Shown in pieces: positions 38,839-47,830 of a DNA stretch of 64,000 nt. The DNA is from Streptococcus cristatus ATCC 51100 (GTDB lineage Bacteria; Bacillota; Bacilli; Lactobacillales; Streptococcaceae), in assembly GCF_000222765.1 (NCBI RefSeq), contig NZ_AFUE01000006.1, forward strand, positions 248,001 through 312,000. Reading direction: 5' to 3'. The notes under the pieces are model-generated. The model was given only the letters and a program-made list of their open reading frames with translations, had not been told where the DNA came from and ran no database searches. Position numbers and translations under genes: made by a program. Each line of letters begins with the position of its first letter. Position 1 is the first letter of the stretch.

Positions 38839-39974
38839 GAAACGATGTCCTCTGTAACTTTTTGACCTTTCTTCAGTACAACTGGATGTTCAGCTGTCCC
38901 TCGAACGACTACTCCTTCAGCAATCTCAACGCCCTTGTCCACAATTGCATATTCTACCACTGCATTTTTTCCAACGACAACGCGTGGGAAGAGGAGACTG
39001 TCTTTGACACTGCTACCTGCTAAAATTCTTGTATTCCGCGAAATAACAGAGTTTACAACTTCACCTTCTACAATACTACCTGACGCAAACTGAGAGCGAT
39101 TTACTTTCGATCCTGTTGCATAGTAAGTCGGCTCTTCGTTTTTCACCTTTGTATAAATCTTTTGATTTGGTGAGAAGAGAGAGTAGAATTTCTGCCGATC
39201 AAGCATATCTTTATTGGCCTTATAGTATGATTCAACAGAGTAAATATTTGCCAAATAGCCTGTATACTCATAAGCAAAAGCTCCAACTTCAGCTGCCAAG
39301 TCCCGAAGAACATAGCGCAGTTTTTGTGGGAATTCTTTTTGGGCTTCTTCTTCCAATTTTTCAATCAACCAAGGCGTATCTACTACAAAAATATCTGTAG
39401 ACATATTGAAGAGCTCGCCCTCGTCTCTATCACTATGTAGCTTGTGTCCTAGGACATGGTCTGTTTCACTGACTTGCAGAACTGCATTGACATCTGAAAT
39501 ATCTTTAGATGGCAATTTCTTGTAAACCACTGTCATCGGTTGCTGGGTTGTGTTATGTAAGTGGAAGACCTGATTTAGGTCAATGTTGATCAACACATCA
39601 CAGTTCAGGGCTACAGTTTGGTTAGAGCCTGAGCGCTTCAGATAAGTCAGTAACTGTTCATAATATTCCTTACCAACTGTGCTGCTTTCTACACGAGTAT
39701 TGTAAATGCCTAGATAGTAGTGGCTCAAAAGTGTAGACAAGCCCCACTCACGACCTGAACGAATATGGTCAAAGACAGAGCTGATATTGTCTTGTTGGAA
39801 GATACCAAAGACACTACGAACACCAGCATTAGCAAGACTAGACAGTGGGAAGTCAATCAAACGGTATTTCCCACCAAATGGCAAACTAGCAACTGGACGA
39901 TGGTCTGTTAAGGTTGACATGTCGTGGAAACCGACCGTATTTCCTAAAATCGCTGAATATTTATCAATCTTCAT
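38835..39974 (-). CDS. glgD: Glucose-1-phosphate adenylyltransferase subunit GlgD
   Basis: Second subunit of the Gram-positive heteromeric ADP-glucose pyrophosphorylase, 379 residues from the conserved start [12 protein letters not shown]. It lacks the full GGxGTRL catalytic loop of GlgC, having [20 protein letters not shown] instead, as expected for GlgD. Its ADP-glucose pyrophosphorylase-like N domain is followed by a left-handed beta-helix C domain. The start lies inside the glgC 3' end (11-base overlap), so translation is coupled. Confidence 0.94.
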   Translation of the reverse strand: MKIDKYSAILGNTVGFHDMSTLTDHRPVASLPFGGKYRLIDFPLSSLANAGVRSVFGIFQQDNISSVFDHIRSGREWGLSTLLSHYYLGIYNTRVESSTVGKEYYEQLLTYLKRSGSNQTVALNCDVLINIDLNQVFHLHNTTQQPMTVVYKKLPSKDISDVNAVLQVSETDHVLGHKLHSDRDEGELFNMSTDIFVVDTPWLIEKLEEEAQKEFPQKLRYVLRDLAAEVGAFAYEYTGYLANIYSVESYYKANKDMLDRQKFYSLFSPNQKIYTKVKNEEPTYYATGSKVNRSQFASGSIVEGEVVNSVISRNTRILAGSSVKDSLLFPRVVVGKNAVVEYAIVDKGVEIAEGVVVRGTAEHPVVLKKGQKVTEDIVS

Positions 39975-41106
39975 CTGTTGGTACCCCCACTTTTTCATTA
40001 TATCCGACTACTTGCACTTCATCTGTTCCGTCAATCTCTACACCATCAGAAATAACAGCACCCTCACCAATGATCGCACGTTTAATCTTAGCTCCTTGGC
40101 CAATGATAGCGCCACTCATAATGACAGAATCAATGACTTCTGCACCCTCACGAACTTGAGCGCCTGTTGAAAGAATAGAATGCTTAACAGTTCCATCTAC
40201 AAAACAGCCGTCAACTACCAAAGAATCTTCAACATGAGCATTCGCACCAAGGTAGTTTGGTGGTGAAATCAAGTTACGTGAGTAAATTTTCCACTGACGG
40301 TCACGACTATCTAAAGCATTTTCTGGACTAATGTATTCCATGTTCGCTTCCCAAAGTGACTCAATCGTACCAACGTCTTTCCAGTAGCCGTTAAATTCAT
40401 AAGCATAAACGCTTTCGCCAGATTCAAGATAGTTAGGGATAACATTTTTACCAAAGTCGGACATATCTACATTGCTCTTTTCAGCAGCAATTAGCATATT
40501 ACGGAGACGTTGCCAGTCAAAGATATAGATCCCCATAGAAGCCTTGGTTGATTTAGGATTTTCTGGTTTTTCTTCAAATTCAACGATCCGGTTATTGGCA
40601 TCGGTATTCATGATACCAAAACGGCTAGCCTCCTTGAGAGGCACATCCAAGACTGCAACCGTCAAACTAGCGCTGTTATCCTTGTGGGATTGGAGCATAT
40701 CATCGTAGTCCATCTTGTAGATATGGTCACCGGATAGGATTAAAACATATTCAGGATTGATACTGTCGATATAGTCGATGTTTTGGAAAATAGCGTGGCT
40801 TGTTCCCTCAAACCAACGATTTCCTTCACTGGCAGAGTAAGGCTGAAGAATGGATACACCTGTATTGATACCATCCAAGCCCCAGCTTGAACCGTTCCCG
40901 ATGTGACTATTCAAAGCAAGTGGTTGGTACTGGGTAATCACACCGACATTGTTAATCCCAGAGTTGGCACAGTTTGACAGCGCGAAATCAATAATACGAT
41001 AACGACCACCAAACTGTACTGCTGGTTTTGCAATACTTTGTGTGAGCTTTCCAAGACGAGTTCCTTGCCCACCGGCAAGAATCAAAGCTAGCATTTCATT
41101 CTTCAT
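39964..41106 (-). CDS. glgC: Glucose-1-phosphate adenylyltransferase GlgC
   Basis: Catalytic subunit making ADP-glucose from ATP and glucose 1-phosphate, the committed step of glycogen synthesis. Its 380 residues begin with [15 protein letters not shown] and carry the sugar-phosphate site [10 protein letters not shown], and a hexapeptide-repeat beta-helix forms the C-terminal third. It follows glgB with a 3-base gap and overlaps glgD. Confidence 0.97.
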   Translation of the reverse strand: MKNEMLALILAGGQGTRLGKLTQSIAKPAVQFGGRYRIIDFALSNCANSGINNVGVITQYQPLALNSHIGNGSSWGLDGINTGVSILQPYSASEGNRWFEGTSHAIFQNIDYIDSINPEYVLILSGDHIYKMDYDDMLQSHKDNSASLTVAVLDVPLKEASRFGIMNTDANNRIVEFEEKPENPKSTKASMGIYIFDWQRLRNMLIAAEKSNVDMSDFGKNVIPNYLESGESVYAYEFNGYWKDVGTIESLWEANMEYISPENALDSRDRQWKIYSRNLISPPNYLGANAHVEDSLVVDGCFVDGTVKHSILSTGAQVREGAEVIDSVIMSGAIIGQGAKIKRAIIGEGAVISDGVEIDGTDEVQVVGYNEKVGVPTDED

Positions 41107-41109
41107 ATC

Positions 41110-43023
41110 CTACTCCTTTGTGGAATCTTTTTTAGCATTTTTACGAACATTCACACGACGCTTGATTTTCCAAATACTTGCTCCCAAAGCTGGTAGCGTA
41201 AAGGTCAAGGTCTGCGGATAATCTTTCCATAGTCCCTCTTGAGACTGCACTGTTTCGTTGTGTTCCTTCCAAACACCTCCCCACTGCTCTAATTCAGTAT
41301 TCCATACCTCTTCATAAACGGCTGCAACTGGCACACCAATGGTAAAGTTTTTGCGCTCTACTGGCACCATGTTGAATACACAGACTAACATATCTCCTTT
41401 TTCCGTCTTACGGATAAAGGAAAGGACGCTCTGATCGGTATTGTCTGCGTCGATGATTTCGATGCCATCATAGCTCAAATCAATCTCCCAAAGCGGACGA
41501 TTGTCTTTATAGAACGCATTGAGCTCAGAAGTGAAGGTTTGCATCTGCTTATTCATATGATCGTCCAGATTTGACCATTCCAGCTGCTCTTCTGACTTCC
41601 ACTCTAGGAATTGACCAAATTCTGAACCCATAAAGAGCAATTTCTTGCCTGGATGGCAGATTTGATAGGTCAAGAGGTTGCGTAGACCAGCAAATTGATT
41701 ATAGCGGTCACCCCACATCTTATGCATCATGCTCTTCTTGCCGTGAACGACTTCGTCGTGAGAGAAAGGCAAGAGGAAATTTTCAGAAAATGAATACATA
41801 AAGCTGAAGGTCACCAAATTAAAATCGTACTTGCGGTAAATCGGGTCTTCTTCGTAGAACCGGAGAATATCGTTCATCCAACCCATATTCCACTTGAAGT
41901 CAAAGCCCAAACCGCCCATCTCTCTCATACCCGTAATCTTGGTTTCGGACGAGCTCTCTTCAGCAATCATCATAACATCTGGATGAAATAGCTTGATAAC
42001 TGTGTTCAAGCGTTCCAAGAAATAATAGCCTTCATAGTTACGATTACCGCCGTCCTTGTTTGGCTGCCAAGGACCACTATCATAGTCTAGATAAAGCATA
42101 TTGCTAACCGCATCCACACGAACCCCATCTAGATGGTAGAAATCAATCCAGAACTTGATGCTAGAAATCAAGAAGGATTGCACTTCATTTTTTCCTAGGT
42201 CAAAATTCAAAGCACCCCAGCCATAGTTATGAGCTCGGTCATGATCCTGGTACTCAAAGGTTGGTGTTCCATCATAGTAGGCCAAGGCATCGTCATTGAT
42301 GGTAAAGTGGCCTGGAACCCAGTCCACAATGACACCAATATTATTCAAATGACATTCTTCGACAAAGTCCTGAAATTCCTCTGGCGTTCCATAAGTATGT
42401 TCAAAGGCAAAGTAACCCATGAGCTGGTAACCCCAGCTGAGTCCCAAAGGATGGGCCATGAGCGGCATGAACTCAACGTGCGTGTAGTTCATTTCTACCA
42501 GATAAGGAATCAACTCCTCCTTAAGCTGAGCCATAGAATATGGACTGCCGTCAGGATTTCGTTTCCAAGAGCCAGCGTGTACTTCATAGATATTGACCGG
42601 TCTTGAGAAAAAGCCCCAACGCTTTCTCCGAGCCAGCCAAAGTCCATCTTGCCACTTCTTCTCTGGAATAGTCCGAACAATAGCTCCCGTACCAGGGCGC
42701 TCTTCAAAATAGATAGCCAGCGGATCAATTTTCAAGATTTCCTGACCGCTACTGCGTTTGATATTGTACTTGTAAATATCTCCTTCCTTAGGCAAATCCG
42801 TGAAGATTTCCCAGACACCGCCTTCATTGCGAGTCATAGGAATCTGCTCTCCATACCAATTGGTGAAATCTCCAATCAGATGCACATTCTGCGCATTTGG
42901 AGCCCAGACTCTAAAGGTGTAGCCAGCTTTGCCATCCACCACATCCTGATGCACTCCTAAATAATGCTGCAAATGAAAGTTTTCACCTGTTGTAAAGGTT
43001 CTTAATGCTTCTTTTTTGTCCAT
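41110..43023 (-). CDS. glgB: 1,4-alpha-glucan branching enzyme
   Basis: Moves alpha-1,4 segments to alpha-1,6 branch points, 637 residues. An N-terminal carbohydrate-binding module (about 20-110, [20 protein letters not shown]) precedes the GH13 barrel with the active-site segments [11 protein letters not shown] (nucleophile Asp), EESS (acid) and [10 protein letters not shown] basic C-terminal tail closes it. It is the first gene of the glg operon, with AAGGTGACTAA upstream of the ATG and a cre box close by. Confidence 0.97.
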   Translation of the reverse strand: MDKKEALRTFTTGENFHLQHYLGVHQDVVDGKAGYTFRVWAPNAQNVHLIGDFTNWYGEQIPMTRNEGGVWEIFTDLPKEGDIYKYNIKRSSGQEILKIDPLAIYFEERPGTGAIVRTIPEKKWQDGLWLARRKRWGFFSRPVNIYEVHAGSWKRNPDGSPYSMAQLKEELIPYLVEMNYTHVEFMPLMAHPLGLSWGYQLMGYFAFEHTYGTPEEFQDFVEECHLNNIGVIVDWVPGHFTINDDALAYYDGTPTFEYQDHDRAHNYGWGALNFDLGKNEVQSFLISSIKFWIDFYHLDGVRVDAVSNMLYLDYDSGPWQPNKDGGNRNYEGYYFLERLNTVIKLFHPDVMMIAEESSSETKITGMREMGGLGFDFKWNMGWMNDILRFYEEDPIYRKYDFNLVTFSFMYSFSENFLLPFSHDEVVHGKKSMMHKMWGDRYNQFAGLRNLLTYQICHPGKKLLFMGSEFGQFLEWKSEEQLEWSNLDDHMNKQMQTFTSELNAFYKDNRPLWEIDLSYDGIEIIDADNTDQSVLSFIRKTEKGDMLVCVFNMVPVERKNFTIGVPVAAVYEEVWNTELEQWGGVWKEHNETVQSQEGLWKDYPQTLTFTLPALGASIWKIKRRVNVRKNAKKDSTKE

Positions 43024-43039
43024 TTAGTCACCTTTCTAT

Positions 43040-43055
43040 TTGTAAGCGTTTTCTA
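43040..43055. promoter_or_regulatory. CcpA-binding cre site upstream of glgB
   Basis: TTGTAAGCGTTTTCTA differs from the cre consensus WTGNNARCGNWWWCAW at one position. It lies at or just after the predicted transcription start and 17 bases before the glgB ATG, where bound CcpA would block transcription when glucose is plentiful. Confidence 0.8.
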
Positions 43056-43062
43056 TGTTTCT

Positions 43063-43091
43063 ATTTTACCTCATTTTCTTATATTTTTCAA
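43063..43091 (-). promoter_or_regulatory. SigA promoter of the glg operon
   Basis: On the minus strand TTGAAA (43086-43091), 17 bases, TAAAAT (43063-43068). The cre box begins 8 bases after the -10. The rest of the gap up to 43383 (about 290 bases) is A/T-rich with no recognisable gene. Confidence 0.75.
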
Positions 43092-43383
43092 GCAAATTTC
43101 CAAAAACAATCTCAAAAATTTCAAAAGCCCAATTTCTTCAAAAGAATGAGTTGCTGTATCAAGGTTTTTGTGGAAAATATCTGATAAAATACTGATTTCA
43201 AAGAGTTTGAGGCTAATATCTGTAGCTAAAAATCAATCCCTGTACTAGGATTCCTAAAATAATTTATCTAGACCAATATGTAAATTTACATTTTAAATTG
43301 ATAAGTAATCAAAAATATAAATACTTATTTCTTTTCAAATTGTTCAATCACATGTTAGATTTACAAGTTCATTATGGTAAGAA

Positions 43384-43408
43384 AAAAGGCCGCACAAAGC
43401 CGCCTTTC
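43384..43408 (-). terminator. Terminator after gapN
   Basis: On the minus strand AAAGGCGGC pairs with GCGGCCTTT, followed by TTTCTT. It lies 4 bases after the gapN stop. Confidence 0.85.
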
Positions 43409-43411
43409 TCA

Positions 43412-44836
43412 TTATTTCACATCAAACACGATAGATTTCACTTGTGTCATCGCTTCGATACTGTACCGAATCCCTTGCACTCCAGCTCCAGACCCTTTAA
43501 GACCAAGGAATGGGAAGTTATCTGGACCACGCTGAGTCTTATTATTGATATGTACAGTACCCACTTCCAGTTTTTCAGCAATTTCAAATGCTTTCGGAAA
43601 ATCATTTGTAAAGACTGAAGATTGCAGACCAAATTCTGACTGATTACAGATCTGGATAGCCTCTTCAAGGGAAGTCACACGAATAATCGGAAGAACAGGA
43701 CCAAATGGCTCTTCCCAAGCTACTTTCATATCCAGTGTCACATGGTCAAACAAGGCAGGCCAGATGAGATTTGCTTCACGTTTGATTTCTGTCAAGGCTG
43801 ACGCTCCCTTTTCATGAGCGTCTTCAATCAAGCCCCAGATGAAATCTGCTGATGAATGATCAATGACTGGTGTGATATCCGCATTATCAAAGGGATCACC
43901 AACCGTCAGTTTCTCTACCTCTTCCTGAAGCAGCGCCGCTAATTTATCTGCTACACTCTCCATGACAATGACACGCTTAATAGCCGTACAGCGCTGGCCA
44001 GAATAACTGTATGCCCCGCCAACAATCTGCTTAGCTGCATGCTCCAAGTCAGCATCTTCCAACACAACTGCAGCATCCTTACCACCCAATTCAAGCATAA
44101 TTGGACGCATACCAGCCAACTTACCGATGCGTTCACCGATTGGAGTGGAGCCCGTAAAGTTAATGTAGTTTACTTCCTTATGCTCAATGATGTAGTCTCC
44201 GATTTCTGAACCGCGACCTGTGATGGTATTGAAAACACCAGCAGGCAGACCAGCCTCAGCAAAAGCTTGAGCCAAGAGCAGACCAGAGATGGAGCCTTGA
44301 GTAGGTGGCTTAAACATCACGACATTTCCGCCGATAAGAGCAGGAGCAATTTTGGAAGCTGACAAATTAACTGGATAGTTGAATGGCGCAATGGCCAGTA
44401 CAACTCCTACAGGCTCACGCCGGACTACAGCCAGTTTTTTCTTGCTGGCAGCTTCAAAGCCACCACCTTCCATAACCTGACCGTGAATACGAATGCCCTC
44501 TTCAGCCGCATAGCGAATCAAGTCTGCTGTTCGGACTACCTCTCCGACTGCCGCTTTGATGCCCTTAGCAACTTCTTTTGCCAGAATTTCGCCAATCTTC
44601 TTCTGATCACGCTCCAAAATATCCGCAGCCTTATGCAAATAAGCCGCACGTTCAACGGCTGAAAGAGCGCGCCAAGCTGGCAAAGCCGCACGAGCGCTCG
44701 CCATCGCATCGTCTACTTCTACCTGTGTCATGGCAGGAACAGTTCCTAAAGTCTCATTGTTAATAGGAGATGAGATAGTAATTTCATTTTCAGAAACGCT
44801 CCACTCACCATTTATGTAGTTCTTATATTGCTTCAC
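43412..44836 (-). CDS. gapN: Non-phosphorylating NADP-dependent glyceraldehyde-3-phosphate dehydrogenase
   Basis: Oxidises glyceraldehyde 3-phosphate straight to 3-phosphoglycerate and makes NADPH; streptococci use it as a main NADPH source. The 474-residue aldehyde dehydrogenase has the active-site Glu in LELGGKDA (about 250) and the catalytic Cys in SYSGQRCTAIKR (about 284). The start is GTG (44834-44836) with GGAGGGGACAC upstream. It is a single-gene unit with its own promoter and terminator. Confidence 0.96.
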   Translation of the reverse strand: MKQYKNYINGEWSVSENEITISSPINNETLGTVPAMTQVEVDDAMASARAALPAWRALSAVERAAYLHKAADILERDQKKIGEILAKEVAKGIKAAVGEVVRTADLIRYAAEEGIRIHGQVMEGGGFEAASKKKLAVVRREPVGVVLAIAPFNYPVNLSASKIAPALIGGNVVMFKPPTQGSISGLLLAQAFAEAGLPAGVFNTITGRGSEIGDYIIEHKEVNYINFTGSTPIGERIGKLAGMRPIMLELGGKDAAVVLEDADLEHAAKQIVGGAYSYSGQRCTAIKRVIVMESVADKLAALLQEEVEKLTVGDPFDNADITPVIDHSSADFIWGLIEDAHEKGASALTEIKREANLIWPALFDHVTLDMKVAWEEPFGPVLPIIRVTSLEEAIQICNQSEFGLQSSVFTNDFPKAFEIAEKLEVGTVHINNKTQRGPDNFPFLGLKGSGAGVQGIRYSIEAMTQVKSIVFDVK

Positions 44837-44865
44837 GTGTCCCCTCCAACATCTTATTAAGTATC

Positions 44866-44893
44866 ATTTTACCAAATTTTCTGAAAATTTCAA
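44866..44893 (-). promoter_or_regulatory. SigA promoter of gapN
   Basis: On the minus strand TTGAAA (44888-44893), 16 bases, TAAAAT (44866-44871). Confidence 0.7.
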
Positions 44894-45039
44894 CCTAATT
44901 TTGTAAATTTAAAGAAAATTTTCACAAATTTCATGAATTATCTTCTTTTGCTCATATTAACCCTCTATATTTCTCTCTTTTTTATCAATTCTCACTTTCT
45001 ACACTAGGTCCACTATGACGCTGAAGAAAACTAAAAAAA

Positions 45040-45060
45040 GACCAGGAAAATTTCCTGATC
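45040..45060 (-). terminator. Terminator after ptsI
   Basis: On the minus strand GATCAGGAAA pairs with TTTCCTGGTC and is followed by TTTTTTTAG, 12 bases after the ptsI stop. Confidence 0.88.
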
Positions 45061-45072
45061 TTAATTTTCAGA

Positions 45073-46806
45073 TTAATCGAAGTCAAGATATTCTTTTTCA
45101 AGTTCAAGAACTTCTTCCATCGTTGCACATTCAGTCAATGCGCGTTGTGCAAGTTCTTCCATCTTCTTCGTATCCAATTTCTTCATGAGGCTACGAGTCC
45201 GAAGAACTGAAGTTGCACTCATAGAGAACTCATCCAAGCCCATTCCGACAAGAAGCGGCACAGCTGTTTGGTCACCGGCCATTTCTCCACACATACCTGC
45301 CCATTTGCCTTCAGCGTGAGCTGCCTTGATAACGTTGTTGATCAAGCGAAGGATAGATGGGTTGTATGGTTGGTAGAGGTATGAAACTTGTTCGTTCATG
45401 CGGTCAGCTGCCATTGTGTATTGGATCAAGTCGTTAGTACCGATAGAGAAGAAGTCAACTTCTTTGGCAAATTGATCCGCCAACATTGCTGCCGCTGGAA
45501 TTTCAATCATGATACCCACTTGGATATTGTCCGCTACAGCAACACCTTCCGCTTGCAATTTCTCTTTTTCTTCTTCGTAAACTGCTTTAGCCTTACGGAA
45601 TTCTGTCAAGAGAGCAACCATCGGGAACATGATACGCAATTGTCCATGTACAGAAGCACGCAAGAGAGCGCGGATCTGTGTACGGAACATAGCGTCACCA
45701 GTTTCAGAGATAGAGATACGCAATGCACGGAAACCAAGGAATGGGTTCATTTCATGCGGCATATCGAAGTAAGGAAGTTCCTTATCTCCACCGATATCCA
45801 TCGTACGGACAACCACTGGTTTTCCATTCATGCCTTCCAAGACAGCCTTGTAAGCTTCGTATTGCTCGTCTTCTGTTGGGAAGTCTTGTGAATCCATGTA
45901 AAGGAATTCTGTACGGTAAAGACCTACGGCTTCAGCACCATTTGCATTGACACCTTCAACGTCTTTTGGTGTACCGATATTAGCAGCGAGTTCAAAGTGT
46001 TTGCCATCGGCAGTCACTGTTTGAGCATCTTTCAAGAGAGCCCATTCAGCTTTTTGTTTAGCATAAGCCTCACCAGCTGCCTTGAATGCTGCTGCTTGCT
46101 CTTCAGTTGGGTTGATGATTACTTCACCAGTGATACCATTTGCTGCAATGATATCGCCATCTTTAACGAGTTCAGTGATATTATTTGTTCCCAATACCGC
46201 TGCGATTTCAAGCGTACGCGCCATGATCGCAGAGTGGCTTGTCCGTCCACCGATATTAGTTACAAAAGCTTTAACAAATTTCTTGTCTAATTGAGCTGTA
46301 TCAGAAGGAGTCAAGTCATGTGCAATGACAACTGATTCTTCATTGATAGAAGCTGGATTTGGTAATTTCTTGCCCAAAAGGTTTGCCAAAACGCGCTTCG
46401 TTACGTCACGAATATCTGCCGCACGTTCTTGCATGTATGGATTGTCTTCCATACCTTCAAAAATAGCGATAAACATGTCTGTAACTTCTTTCAGACCAGC
46501 TTCCGCATTTACTTTCTTAGTACGGATCGTTTCTTTGATTTGACCAACCATTTCAGGGTCAGCGAGTACCATTAAGTGAGCGTCAAATACTTGAGCCGCT
46601 TCCTCACCAAGGCTATCTACTGCTTTCTCACGGATAACAGAAAGCTCGTTCTGTGAAGCTTCAAGAGCTGCATCCAAACGAGCCTCTTCTGCATTAGTAT
46701 CATCGACTGAAACAGTCTCAAATGACAAATCCGGTTGAACTAATAGATATGCCTTAGCAACAGCAACACCATCAGACGCTGCAATTCCTTTAAGCATTTC
46801 TGTCAT
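45073..46806 (-). CDS. ptsI: PTS enzyme I
   Basis: First protein of the sugar phosphotransferase chain; takes phosphate from PEP and gives it to HPr. From the start at 46804-46806 ([20 protein letters not shown]) it has the usual 577 residues; the frame upstream only overlaps ptsH. The phospho-histidine lies in [16 protein letters not shown] (about 184-199). The C-terminal PEP-binding barrel shows [15 protein letters not shown] and [13 protein letters not shown] with the catalytic Cys in [13 protein letters not shown]. It begins 4 bases after ptsH. Confidence 0.97.
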   Translation of the reverse strand: MTEMLKGIAASDGVAVAKAYLLVQPDLSFETVSVDDTNAEEARLDAALEASQNELSVIREKAVDSLGEEAAQVFDAHLMVLADPEMVGQIKETIRTKKVNAEAGLKEVTDMFIAIFEGMEDNPYMQERAADIRDVTKRVLANLLGKKLPNPASINEESVVIAHDLTPSDTAQLDKKFVKAFVTNIGGRTSHSAIMARTLEIAAVLGTNNITELVKDGDIIAANGITGEVIINPTEEQAAAFKAAGEAYAKQKAEWALLKDAQTVTADGKHFELAANIGTPKDVEGVNANGAEAVGLYRTEFLYMDSQDFPTEDEQYEAYKAVLEGMNGKPVVVRTMDIGGDKELPYFDMPHEMNPFLGFRALRISISETGDAMFRTQIRALLRASVHGQLRIMFPMVALLTEFRKAKAVYEEEKEKLQAEGVAVADNIQVGIMIEIPAAAMLADQFAKEVDFFSIGTNDLIQYTMAADRMNEQVSYLYQPYNPSILRLINNVIKAAHAEGKWAGMCGEMAGDQTAVPLLVGMGLDEFSMSATSVLRTRSLMKKLDTKKMEELAQRALTECATMEEVLELEKEYLDFD

Positions 46807-46810
46807 TTTC

Positions 46811-47074
46811 TTATGCCAATCCTTCTTTTTCCATTGTTTCTGAGATAGCAGCGATAGCATCATCCGCGTCTGCACCTTCAGCTGAGATTGTAACGTCAGC
46901 ACCTTGGCCAACACCAAGACTCATAACACCCATGATTGATTTAAGGTTTACTGATTTACCTTTGTACTCAAGAGTGATATCTGAAGCAAATTTGCTAGCT
47001 GTTTGTACCAACAATGTTGCTGGACGCGCGTGAATACCTGTTTCTGCCACAATGTGGAAATCTTTAGAAGCCAT
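46811..47074 (-). CDS. ptsH: Phosphocarrier protein HPr
   Basis: An 87-residue PTS carrier. His15 in [12 protein letters not shown] is the enzyme I phosphorylation site; Ser46 in [14 protein letters not shown] is the HPr kinase site used for CcpA-mediated catabolite control. The open frame extends to 47164, but [11 protein letters not shown] with AAAGGAGAGTCTAACT upstream is the real start. Promoter and a candidate operator lie just upstream. Confidence 0.98.
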   Translation of the reverse strand: MASKDFHIVAETGIHARPATLLVQTASKFASDITLEYKGKSVNLKSIMGVMSLGVGQGADVTISAEGADADDAIAAISETMEKEGLA

Positions 47075-47135
47075 AGTTAGACTCTCCTTTAAAATAATTC
47101 TTTTTGAGTTAAAGTGATAACCCTTACAAGTTGAT

Positions 47136-47164
47136 ATTATATCACTTTTTGAAATCTTTTTCAA
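47136..47164 (-). promoter_or_regulatory. SigA promoter of ptsHI with flanking inverted repeat
   Basis: On the minus strand TTGAAA (47159-47164), 17 bases, TATAAT (47136-47141). AAAGTGATA (47111-47119) and TATCACTTT (47140-47148) form a spaced inverted repeat across the -10, and TTGTAAGGGTTATCAC between them resembles a degenerate cre (two mismatches). The gap up to 47375 holds no recognisable gene. Confidence 0.65.
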
Positions 47165-47375
47165 GAATTTTATAGCCCGCTTACAAAATATTTCGTTAGA
47201 GTTTGAAAATGAATTCTGTTTTAATTATAGTAGATTCAATCATCAACTCCCTCTCTTTCCGAAATAGTTTCAAGGCTTTCTTCCTTATAATGAATTCTTC
47301 TTGGTCTAGCTTCGCTTAAAGTACAGTAAGCGCTGTTACTTCTTGTGGTTATTTCTCTTTGTTTCGATGTTTTAT

Positions 47376-47433
47376 ACACTATATATTGTATCTCTATAGT
47401 TGCTATAAGAAAATATCATACAATATTTAGTTC
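47376..47433 (+). promoter_or_regulatory. Two NrdR boxes upstream of nrdH
   Basis: ACACTATATATTGTAT (47376-47391) and ATACAATATTTAGTTC (47418-47433) match the NrdR consensus acaCwAtATaTwGtgt. They are 42 bases apart centre to centre, four helical turns, just upstream of the nrdH promoter. Known NrdR logic is repression of ribonucleotide reductase genes when (d)ATP is high. Confidence 0.85.
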
Positions 47434-47440
47434 AAAACTG

Positions 47441-47469
47441 TTGACATCGAATTCGCTTTTAGATATACT
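47441..47469 (+). promoter_or_regulatory. SigA promoter of nrdHEF
   Basis: TTGACA (47441-47446), 17 bases, TATACT (47464-47469). Confidence 0.85.
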
Positions 47470-47517
47470 AGTTTCAGATTAAAATTTAAGAAAATGAAAG
47501 TATAGAGGAATCATCTA

Positions 47518-47736
47518 ATGGTAACTATTTACTCTAAAAACGATTGTGTTCAATGCAAGATGACCAAGCGTTTTCTTGATACCAACAATGTGGAATATCG
47601 CGAAATAAACCTTGATGAGCAACCAGAATACATCGACCATGTTAAAAGCCTCGGTTTCAATGCAGCGCCTGTTATTCAAACGCCAACTGAAGCATTCTCT
47701 GGTTTCCAGCCTGGTAAACTTAAAAAATTATCATAA
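47518..47736 (+). CDS. nrdH: Glutaredoxin-like protein NrdH
   Basis: Electron donor for the class Ib ribonucleotide reductase. The 72-residue thioredoxin-fold protein has the redox site CVQC (residues 11-14) followed by MTKRFL. The cis-proline appears in APVIQT and the NrdH-typical SGFQPGKL is near the end. It is the first gene of the nrd unit. Confidence 0.96.
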   Translation: MVTIYSKNDCVQCKMTKRFLDTNNVEYREINLDEQPEYIDHVKSLGFNAAPVIQTPTEAFSGFQPGKLKKLS

Positions 47737-47764
47737 TCTCACCAGTATTTAGAGCTTTGTTGCC

Positions 47765-47796
47765 GCTCCTATCATTCGTAGGAGCCGTTTATTTTG
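47765..47796 (+). terminator. Hairpin between nrdH and nrdE
   Basis: GCTCCTA (47765-47771) pairs with TAGGAGC (47779-47785), followed by CGTTTATTTTG. It is likely a partial terminator that lowers nrdE expression relative to nrdH, since no promoter is evident before nrdE. Confidence 0.65.
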
Positions 47797-47830
47797 TAAA
47801 AGCAAAAGACATTTTAGAAAAAGGAAAATT

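Noticed and set aside
46807-46917. N-terminal extension of ptsI
   Set aside because: It overlaps ptsH in another frame and lacks enzyme I sequence.
47190-47375. Possible insertion-sequence remnant between ptsH and nrdH
   Set aside because: A/T-rich gap without clear terminal repeats or transposase-like translation.
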